From: Casuarina equisetifolia
Lineage: Eukaryota > Streptophyta > Magnoliopsida > Fagales > Casuarinaceae
Length of the DNA stretch: 64,000 nucleotides
Direction: 5' to 3'
NCBI GenBank assembly: GCA_028551475.1
Contig: CM052357.1
Span: 11,703,931-11,767,930 of the forward strand
The notes beneath the pieces were generated by a model. It was given only the letters and a program-made list of their open reading frames with translations. It did not search any database and was not told where the DNA came from. Each line of letters opens with the position of its first letter. The stretch's first letter is position 1. Positions 1 to 9,379 of the stretch are shown here, in pieces. The position numbers and the translations under genes are program-made.

Positions 1-710
1 GTAAAATACAAATAAAATATGCAACAATGAGTTGGTTAAAAATGTACAAAATCGAAGATGATTGCATCTTAAATGACTGTATTTAATTAGATCTTGGGGG
101 AAATTACTTTTTAAGAATAAGTGTTTGGTGAAGTAAATATTCCTCTTTTGTTTAGTTTCAATAAGTAATAGCAAAACTTAGATAAAATGTGCAAGAAAGA
201 GTTGATGAGATATGCAAGTCACCGAAAATGATTGCACTTTTAATAATTTAATTGCCTTGAGGATATGCTCAAATTATGCAATTTCAATGAGTGATAACAA
301 ATGTACATAAAAATATGTAAGAAAGAGTTAGTTAGACATGTAATAAAATTGAAAATAATTGCGTTTTAAATGACTTTATCTCATTTGATCTTGGGGGAAG
401 TGACTTTTTGAAAGCAAGTGTTTGGAGCAGCCAATATGCTCGTGTTGTGCAATTTCAATGAGTAACAGTAAAATGCAGATAAAATATGGAAGACAGAACA
501 AGTTATAGGTAAAATATACAAGAAAAAGTTGGTTAAACATGTACAAAACCGAAAACCGTTGTTTTTTAAATTGTTGAATCTCATTTGATCTAGGGGAAGT
601 GACACTTTGAAAGTTTAGTGTCCGGCAGAATCGATATGGTCACGTTAATCAATTTTAATAAGTAATAATAAAACATAGATAAATGTGAAAGAAAGATTTG
701 TTAATTATTT
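1..710. repeat. Degenerate tandem repeat, period about 130-200 bp
   Basis: The same run of motifs recurs in order about four to five times: an 'ataaaatatg..aagaaagagttggtta' type block (near 10, 180, 305, 500 and 675), then 'aaaatgattgc..ttttaaatgac', then 'catttgatcttgggggaagtgac', then 'gcaatttcaatgagtaa'. Units differ by substitutions and indels; the second is shortened. No protein is encoded. It lies immediately upstream of the exon 4 remnant of GDSL copy A, so it either occupies an expanded intron 3 of that copy or replaced its 5' exons. The array may continue past the left edge. Confidence 0.7.
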
Positions 711-786
711 GAGTTAAATTTATGTCCCTTTTGTTCTTTAGTTTGCTTTCTATCTCATATGTCGCCTTTCCATTGGACAAGTACAG

Positions 787-2022
787 AATCTTTTGGACCT
801 TGGAGCAGTAAAGTTCGGCATAATAAGTGTGCCATCACTTGGGTGCTGCCCACAACAACGCTCTTTGAATGAAAGTGGTGAGTGCATGGTGGCAGTGAAT
901 GCATATGCCCAATTTTTCTGTGGAGAACTGAAAGGCCTCTTGTAAAACTTAAGCTTAGATCACCCAGCAGTGAAGTACTCACTTGCAAACTCATATGAAA
1001 TGATGCATCTTGTCATTAATGGCTCTTTGCCATGCCGTAAGTGTCCGCTCTCAATCTACTAGGAAATTGATATTGTAAGAAGGAAATGCAATCTAAAATA
1101 ATTTTAACATCATTTACAACATACCCTATCATAGCTAATATGAGCTATAAGCTTCATTATAAAGTAATGCATTCCTTTTGTAAATGAGGGTGTTGCCTTC
1201 TGTACTTTAATTCTAATACTACATTTAGAAAATTTATTCCCTCGTTAAAATTATTTGTAAGGAAAAGATATGTATCTTATTTCAAATATATTTTCAAACA
1301 AGATTTAAATAGCATAAAATATTTTCTATATCATTCTTAACATTGATGGGGCCTTTTGTCTCATTTTTTCAATTTTTATGTTTTTTCATATATTTTTCTT
1401 TATTGATAATTTTGAGATAGACTATGCCTTTTTCTAATCTTTGAATGGGTCAAATTTTATACTTACCTTCAATTATCAATATTTGTGTGAGGCAGATTTT
1501 ATGCCCTACTCATTATATTTCTTAAAAGATTTGGTGCTTTGCCTACCTTCAATTATTAATATCATTGCATGTGATAAATTCCTTTCATGAAAAAAAAGGA
1601 CAATTCTTAGTACAAATAAATTAGAAAGTTGTCAAACGGATGGCTTGCCGTCGCCCTTAGAAACTATTGGATGAACAACATCAGTATCTGATAGTTCTCC
1701 TATTGATGCAAATTCTGCAGCGTTCCAGGAGCTCCAACATGCTTGTTGCGGAAAAGGAAAATTCAATGGAGCAAGCCAATGTGTGCCGTCTGCCAATATA
1801 TACCCAAATCGCGATGAATACTTGTTTTGGGTTCTGTTCCATCCCACGGAATCAGCTTCTCAACTCGCAGCTTACTTTCTATTTAATGCACAACAACCAT
1901 CTTTGACGCCAGTAAATTTCGGTCAACTATATAAGCTTGATATCTACAAATATATCCACGATTTGCTTCATATTTTCTTCTCTGAGGTAAGTTTGAAGCG
2001 TTCTGAAATCTTCAATGTGTAA
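787..2022 (+). pseudogene. GDSL esterase/lipase copy A, last two exons only, inactivated
   Basis: Plant GDSL (SGNH) esterase/lipases are usually secreted hydrolases of about 360 residues. Only the last two exons of the five-exon pattern of copy B lie in the window: exon 4 at 787-1036 (250 bp, acceptor tacag, donor gtaagt) and exon 5 at 1721-2022 (acceptor ctgcag). Exon 4 encodes the 'SVPSLGCCP' segment and is the same length as in copy B, but codon 943-945 is TAA where copies B and C have CAA. Exon 5 stays in frame through 'CCGKGKFNGA' and 'FHPTESAS', but the block V catalytic Asp is replaced: FWVLFHP here, FWDQFHP in copy B. The frame then runs about 25 codons past the normal end. Exons 1-3 are off the left edge or lost to the tandem repeat. 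Nonsense codon plus lost catalytic residue make a pseudogene call firm, even though most of the gene is not visible. Confidence 0.85.
1037..1720 (+). other. Intron 4 of GDSL copy A; includes a segment shared with 8440-8770
   Basis: AT-rich intron between conserved GT and AG sites. Its middle (about 1150-1345) resembles 8440-8770 downstream of copy B: both carry a 'gtgttgcctt / gtgttacctt' block, a 'caatacta' block, then 'ttttcaaacaagattta' and 'tatatcattcttaaca' in the same order. This suggests a dispersed repeat rather than coding sequence. No ORF of note. Confidence 0.45.
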
Positions 2023-2550
2023 GCTCTTGGGCATTGGGTTGGGAACTCCAGCCCTTGTATGTTTTTTATCACCTATCCTACCTCGCTCAAGACTCTTCAT
2101 GATCAAATAAAGAAACCGAAAAAAGACTTGAACAGTTTGCATTTTTCATACTACATCAAGAATGAGAAAAAAAAATTAAAAACTTTCTTTCCTAATTTAA
2201 TGTTAGAATGTCAACTTTCTTAAAACTATATGTATATGTATATGTATATATATATATAAATATGTGGAGCATAAGATGTCAATATATCAATAATGTGAGA
2301 TATACACCAGATTTTAATACGACTCAAGAGTGGAGAAATACTTCCTTAGGAACCTACTCAATCCATGAATAAATAATAGTCTCACTTGGAACTTGGATTC
2401 TAATATTATATTAGAATGATCACTGTTTCTTTTAAAACCTACTTGTAAGATAGAAGAACAATTTAATAAAAAAAATTTAGAATATTAAAAATATAAAATA
2501 TACCTAAATTATAATGAATGAATAAAACAACTAAAAGAAAGGATTTAGTT

Positions 2551-2720
2551 ATGAAGCTTCTTAAACTTTATTTCTTAGTTTATATCTATTGTATATGATT
2601 TAAATAAAATTATAAATATTTTTAAAATAAAGTTGTTAAATACCAATCTTATTGACTAGAATTAGAAAAAAGAGTATATAATGGAATATCTTGATTTAAA
2701 AAACATTAAATTCTCTCATG
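2551..2720 (+). mobile_element. LINE C-terminal remnant
   Basis: Read on the plus strand, this short stretch gives a 'KLLKLYFLVYIYCI' type sequence followed by 'NYKYF'. It matches the minus-strand fragment at 49887-50105 ('KLLSLSFLIYIYCIWFEKN'), which resembles the zinc-binding region after the reverse transcriptase in plant L1-like LINEs. Stops interrupt it (TGG to TGA/TAA type changes). It sits in the part of the copy A 3' flank that copy B lacks, so it is probably an insertion made after the duplication. Confidence 0.5.
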
Positions 2721-3322
2721 AATATTTTGTTATGTTATAATTGGAGGATTCTAAACTTAACTTTTTTTTAGATAAGTTCTTCATAAGCCTCTAATATCTC
2801 AATAGTTGAACCCATTGTTATTGAATCCTAAGCATGGTTCATCCCACTCCCACTTTATCTCTTCTTAGACAATGAGAGATAAAATAACACGATAATGAGA
2901 GATAAAATAACATTCCTATCCTTAGGAATGTTTCCGGGCCATCAGATGAGCACAGAGTGATGATGAAGTTGAATTTGGCTCAAATGTGATGAATCACAGA
3001 TCCTGAAGGAGAGAGAGCTTACGCATCTTCATAAAGAAATATATATTTCCATTCAGTAAATCTTTTCCAAAGAGGACCTCCCTTTCAAACTATTTCCCTT
3101 GCATTTTCCTACTGCCAGCTACCTTACAGCTTCTCATGGCCAATGGCCTGCACCCAACACTTCCCTCCTACAACAAGAAGGTGACATGGACTAAGAATCC
3201 ATATGGCCGTTGTCTGATGCTTCTAGTCTATTGCAGATTTCATGAGTTGTTTATTCAGTTTACAACTTAAAAAAACAAAAACAAAAAACCTGAAGTTGAT
3301 CTTGTACATTTTGGACATGTGG

Positions 3323-3348
<26 letters not shown>
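3323..3348. repeat. (TA)n microsatellite
   Basis: Uninterrupted TA dinucleotide run of about 13 units, followed by T/A-rich sequence. Confidence 0.9.
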
Positions 3349-3353
<5 letters not shown>

Positions 3354-4744
3354 TATTAATTAATTTTTTATTTATTTTATAAATATGTGAGTTAAATTAT
3401 TTAAAAACAAGAGAATATAAAGATTTAAAGACATGTCTACAGTTATAACATAATAAAATATTTATTTAAGATGATTTAATGTTCACCTTAAACAAAAAAT
3501 TACAAAGATAATATTAAAACTAACATGATATTAAAACCAAATTTCAAGAATAACCTAATTTCATCACGAGAAGCAACTAGAGAAGGCTCTAGAGAGTGTT
3601 TGACGCCATCAATCTGCATTATTCTGAGAAGGCTCTTGAGTGTTGGAAGCGACCGGATCTGTTCGTCAGCTGGGGAGTTACCTTTGAGAGAGAGAGACAG
3701 AAAATAAAGGTATTCACTCCAGGTAGGGGACTACATCAAGAAATGATGGCATATACTTCTGGATCCTGGAAATAAAATAGTGAGAGAAAAGGTCAAATCA
3801 GCATACACTACCTTTAACTCCTTGTTTAAGAACATTACGCGGAGCCTGGGATGGGAAAAACTCCATGAAAAACAAAGTTTGTTTATTTTGGGTATTAGTG
3901 GATGCTGGCGGCGGCGCGACAAATGGCAAAAGAAATTTCGCCTATGTAGTTATTTTCCACTTAAAACAAAACTGCCATTTTCGTTTTCACATGGATAAGA
4001 TCCGGCAAAGAAGAGAATCTATTTTGAGGAAAAGGGAAGAAATTGTTATATGAAAGAAGATAAAAAAAAAGTCAAAGCTTATTAGAAAAGTTCATATTTC
4101 TTTCTTAAAATTTATTTATAATAGGAATGAAACCTTTTGATTTATACGTTGTCGATAACTTATTAGTTCGGGCGTAAGTTATTAGATTTGAAACTTCTTA
4201 GTACTAAGATTTTATACTTAGGTGTGTAATTTTGAGTGTTTACATTAAAAAAAATAAAAATAAAAATTTATTTATAAACAAGAGGATATGTCTTCTATTT
4301 TGAAAGAAATACTAGTTAAAGTTTTAAGTAACGTGAAAAATATATCGTCTTTCATCCAAAACATATAGATGATGTTTTTGAAACAAACGTTAACACAATG
4401 TTAAAAAAAGCTCATATTTCTGTCCTAAAACTGAGTTCTTTCATTAAAAAAAGAACATATATACGACTTAAAACACAGTTTGTAAGCTGGATAGATGTAA
4501 CCACGATATCATTGTAGAATCTCCACACTTGGCCAGCCCGCCAAGTACGTCAACCTTTTGTCTTCTTATACGCCTCGTGCATGCTGTAATTTTGTAGCTA
4601 TTGGCGATTCCCTGGACAGCTATATCAATGATTTGCTGCCTTTGATGCCCTTTGCACTTACAAATATGCAGTGCTTCAAGCATCTTAGAGACAATCAAGT
4701 TTAAACACAGAAGAGGGCTTGACAAGACTGTCCCAACCCCAGCC

Positions 4745-7700
4745 ATGGCGAAGACATTCATTTCATTCTCCTTTTTTCTTCTCATTACTCTGACAATGGC
4801 TGGCTTGCATGTTTCCGATCCTGTGTCCCCAGCTATTTTCATGTTTGGAGACTCGACCCTTGATATTGGGACAAACAATTTCATACCTGAGAGTACAGCC
4901 AGAGTTGATATGCCTCCTTATGGTGTGGATTATCGAGGTCCTGCCCCCACTGGAAGGTTCAGCAATGGTTATAACACTGCTGATTACATCGGTAAGAGAC
5001 TATAAGTACCCATAATCCTCATGGCTACTTTGATTACTGTTTATACTCCTGTGTACACATAAACAGAATAGAAAGAAACCCAATACAAAAGATTTAAAGT
5101 AGTTCAGACAAAACCGTCCTACATACACCATCATTGACAACAACACTTATAAGCCTTCAACGCTTTTCACACCCACATCAAGACATTTTTCTATAGCTTC
5201 ATTGCCTGTTTTGTTATCTATAGCTTACTGCTTTTACTTAACGATGTATCAGCCCATTTCATGAACTTTAGATTCCAAGAGAGCCCGCCATCTTTCCTCC
5301 ACATTATTTTCAACAATATGCATTATCTTAATAGCGTCGAAAACTTCAGGGGCCTCAACTTCGCGTCAGGAGGAGCCGGAATTCTTGACGATACCGGAAA
5401 AAAACGATATGTAAGCTCCCTCTTTCTGGATCTTAAGAGTTTCAGAAAGCACATTAACCACAGTAGGCTTTTTACATTTTTTATCGTAAATTTTCTACTT
5501 TTCCTATATGAAGCTGTGCTATTACTACCTTCTTTTTTTTTTTCTTTTTTTTAAAACCGGGAATGGGATGGGAAATTTTGGAGATTTACTAAGAGAGGAG
5601 AGGCTTGAATCCTATCCTTCCATGTGATAGAGCCCTTGAATGCTACTAACTGAGTTTATATTTGGAAGAGTATGCAAATCACAATCAGATAACAATATGT
5701 TTGTTGCTAGATTCCAGCAGGCTTTGTTGGGAGATAGAAATTTCTAAGAAATTGTTTGAGATGATTTGAGGATTTTCCTTAATCCAATATGAATCCTGTT
5801 ATTTTAATATTGTAGAGTTTATATATTATTAAGACCAAGATAAATTACTTTAAGCACTTTTAATCCAAGTTTATAACCATGAAAGCTTTTGCACAGCTAA
5901 AAAGCTCATTTTTTTTTTCTTAAAACTGATTGTTAAAAAGGAAAAATAGCCTTACATTCAATAAGAATACAAAATCAAAACATTAAACAACAAGTAGTTT
6001 TAACACATTCAATCATCATATTTTAAAGTATAATGCAAGTATCATAATTTAACTTGTTCATTATGTAAATTGTTCACATATTCTCTTATTGCAACTTTAA
6101 ATTTCTTACGAACTCCCTTTTCCAATCAAGTTAAGCCTGCAAAATTACCTTCTGTACTTGTTACTTGTTGCACAATAGACCAAGGTTGTTCCGATGGGGG
6201 AACAGGTCTAACAATTCGCAACCGTTCGAAGCAATCTCTCAAACGTACTGGGTGCAGATGCCGACACTAAGATTCACAAGTCCTTTTTCCTCTTCAGCGT
6301 TGGAAGCAACGACATTTTTGACTCCTTCGCCCCTAACCACGCTCAAGGCTGCAGTAAAGACTTCATGACTTCTTTAATGGGTAACTACAGTACCCATTTG
6401 AGGGTATGTGGCTGTTTTGTCTTCTTCATCTTAAATGATTAGTTTTTTTTTAATAAAAGGTCAAGTATTATATATTACCAAAGAAAATACAATTATTTGA
6501 TTACAACATCCTTATTTTTATTTTATTTAAGTATCAAATGTTAGACCTTTGGAGATACAAGGTATGGAACTTATGACTTAAGATTTGTAGCTAACCACCG
6601 AATTACTAACTTGATGACATACTTTTTTCTTTTTAATGAACTATAGAGCAGAGAGTTTCTTAACTTTATATCCCATATGGGAAATCTCGAAATCTCCCTC
6701 TTCTTCTTCTTTTTTTTCTCATATTTTATGTCTTTTTTCGAAGAACAGAATCTTTTGGATCTTGGAGCAGCAAAACTTGGCATAATCAGTGTGCCATCAC
6801 TTGGGTGCTGCCCATACCAACGTACTTTGAATGAGAGTGGGGGATGCATGGAGGCATTGAATGTCTGTGCTCAAGTGTTCTACACTGAACTGGATAGTCT
6901 CCTGCAAAACTTAAGCTCAGAGTACCCAGCAATGAATTACTCGCCTGCAAATGCATTTGACCTGACGAATGCTGTAATTAACGGCAGTTTGTTTTCTCGT
7001 AAGTTTTCACTCTCAAACGAATATAAAATTTATCAAATGATGGCTTGTATATGTTCATCTTAAAAAATATTAGTCAATATTATCTTAGTTTAGTACATAG
7101 TTTATATATTAAGATGTTTCCCCTTTTTAGCAACCAATATTAAGAGTGAAAGTTGATTCTCTTTTTATATAATATTCTAACTCAAGTTCAAATATGATAA
7201 CTAATCACAAATTAGGATATCTGTGATTTAAGCTCATTGCTTTTAGACTGATCCATGCTTGAAGCAAGGAGGCATATTAAGAATAATTTTTTTTTTTCAT
7301 ATCCCCAATATCTTAACCTAATATAATCTTTATGGCATCCTTTTCTTAATGACCAAACTCAATAATTTATAATGGTTGAAAACTATATAAACGAGCATTC
7401 CACGTTGTGAATATTTTAGCTTAATATCCTTCTTAAACACGGGCTGCCAGCTTCTTTTTAACAAACTATTATAAGGGAAAAGTAATTTTCTAGTAACATA
7501 TGTGCTCAAATTCATAGACAATTACAAGTAGGAATAGGAAAGGGAAGAGCGTCAGCATCTGATAGTTTTCCCATTGATGTAAATTTTGCAGCAGCCAGGA
7601 AACGCCAACAAGCTTGCTGCGGAAAAGGAGCTTTCAATGCTATAACCCGAAGCGAGCCGTCTGCCAATCTATGTACAAACCGCACGGACTACTTGTTCTG

Positions 7701-7818
7701 GGATCAGTTCCATCCCACAGCAGAAGCTTCGTATTATGCATCACTTGTTCTAGTTACTGGTTTCCCGCCATTCTCGAAACCTATGAGTTTCGGTGCTTTA
7801 TATGTGCTTGATAACTGA
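4745..7818 (+). pseudogene. GDSL esterase/lipase copy B, five exons, single premature stop
   Basis: Full gene structure for a plant GDSL (SGNH) esterase/lipase resembling the At5g55050 type. Exons: 4745-4991, 5253-5410, 6179-6403, 6749-6998, 7592-7818, all with GT-AG borders and consistent phases, totalling 1107 bp (368 codons plus stop). The N terminus has a hydrophobic signal-peptide-like stretch (residues about 4-20). Family blocks are present: I (FMFGDSTLD, nucleophile Ser), II (NFASGGAGI), III (SVGSNDIF) and V (DQFHPT, catalytic Asp and His). The defect is codon 146 (6209-6211), TAA in the V-x-Q-F-A-T-V region where copy C has CAA. The frame stays open on both sides. As read, the product would stop at 145 residues without blocks III and V. 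No alternative acceptor within exon 3 avoids the stop and keeps the frame. It could be a very young pseudogene, a segregating null allele or a base error. Confidence 0.85.
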
Positions 7819-9379
7819 AAGTAAATTCTGCCACTTGTTTCGTTGTTTCTCTATCAATGTATACGCTCCTCTAAATATCTAGCAAAAGAGGAAGAGAATA
7901 AACTGCTTAGTGCAGATCATTGAAATGCCATAAGCATTTTTGCCTCCATGCCAAGTATAGTCACGTTTGAGTTTGATATGTAATCTCGACAGTTAAGTTT
8001 CTAGAGGTTCTTTTGTATCTTCATAAAGTATAACTTTTCAGTCCAACTTTATTTTTATTAATAAAATGTGCAGATTTTGCCCCTATTTCTTTAAAATGAA
8101 AAAAGAAAATTATTGGCTAATTTTGTCAAAATCTCTAGAAACTTATAAATATTGAATAAATTCTTGAAGGGTTTTTCCATTTCTCTCCTTAGTTGAACCC
8201 AAAGCCATGTTGGAACCCAAGAATCATACAAATCACTTTAAGCTTACCTCTTGTTTGACAATCAAAGATAAGATTCCACAATAACTTTTGTTGGTACACA
8301 AATATTGCATAAAATAATGACTCATCTTTAGAGAACGACCAACCTCTTAATCTTACATGATTCAATTATAGTGCATAAAGCTGATTTTTTAACTTTTTTT
8401 TTTTAAGAAAATGTGCTAAGAAAACTTATTTCCATCTTATTAATTTGCTTGTAAGAATAGTTGCATGCATTTTATTTTAGAAATAATTTTTAAACAAGGT
8501 TTTAACACATGGAATACCTTTTCATTTTGTTTTTAATATGCTCGTTCGTGAGCATAGGCTACATGCTTTGTTGCAAAAGTAATATTTCTCTTTTGTACAT
8601 GGAGAGTGTTACCTTTGAACTTAAACTTCAATACTATATTAAAAAAATTCATTTTTATTTCATAAATCAACTTGTTAAAGGGGAGCATGTGTTTTACTTT
8701 AAAAACAATTTTCAAACAAGATTTAGAAAATATGAAACATTTTTTATATCATTCTTAACAAAATTAGGCTATAAAAAGAGCAATAGAAAAGAGAGTAGAC
8801 ACCTTTTTGACTAGGCATCGAAGGTTCAATTCATTGGAAGTTAACCATGAGAAAAATAGAAGTAAAGATGAGTAGTGAAGAATAAAGAAATTCAATACTA
8901 AGCCATATTAAATATGAAAATGTGAAAGTAAGTTTCATAGTAATCACGAGAAGTCTGTAGTTTATTGTGGTTCTAGATGATCATAAGTTCATAATCTAGA
9001 AATTCCTTGGAAGAAAATATGCTAAGTATATGGTTGAAAAGAAATGACAGAACCAAGTCCTTGTAAATTCATCATTTATTTATTTAATACATATACCCAA
9101 ATTCACATACCCAAATATTGAATTTAGAACCAAAAAATTTCATATTGTACTTACTCTCAGCTAGACACTGTTCGATTTGTGATTTCACCATTTGGATAGA
9201 AAAGGTAGCCGCTCATAATATACTCTTATGACAGAAATGTAGCCGTTCATAATATATTATTATAACTGCAGTATCTCTAGATTTGGTTAGTCCGCCTAGT
9301 AAATCAAACTTTTCTATTCTTATATGCCTCGTACAGGCTGGAATTTCGTAGCTAATATCTAGGTTTAATCAGTCTGACG
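7819..9379. other. Spacer between GDSL copies B and C
   Basis: No gene recognised. 8190-8300 is homologous to 2790-2900 downstream of copy A, marking shared 3' flank of the duplicated unit. 8440-8770 resembles part of intron 4 of copy A. The open frame at 8509-8814 lies wholly in this AT-rich repeat-like sequence and has no recognisable domain. About 9290-9379 resembles the 5' flank of copy B (shared 'tatgcctcgt' and 'tttgtagcta / ttcgtagcta'). Confidence 0.5.

Larger units (their letters stand above)
2023..4744. other. Spacer between GDSL copies A and B
   Basis: No gene recognised. Contents: an alternating TA/TG microsatellite at about 2228-2258; a LINE C-terminal remnant (2551-2720, listed separately); a block at 2790-2900 homologous to 8190-8300 downstream of copy B (shared 'tagttgaaccca' and 'gacaat..agataa'), which is duplicated 3' flank; a (TA)n run at 3323-3348; and a stretch at 3361-3460 resembling 49798-49880 ('tatgaatatgtgagtt', 'gaatataaag'). 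Small open frames at 3525-4053 overlap each other and show no recognisable domain. Confidence 0.5.

Noticed and set aside
4468..4884. 138-codon open frame on the minus strand
   Set aside because: It is antisense to exon 1 and the leader of GDSL copy B, which has signal peptide and block I motifs in the plus frame.
8509..8814. 101-codon open frame between GDSL copies B and C
   Set aside because: AT-rich low-complexity translation, overlaps an antisense frame, and lies in sequence repeated in intron 4 of copy A.
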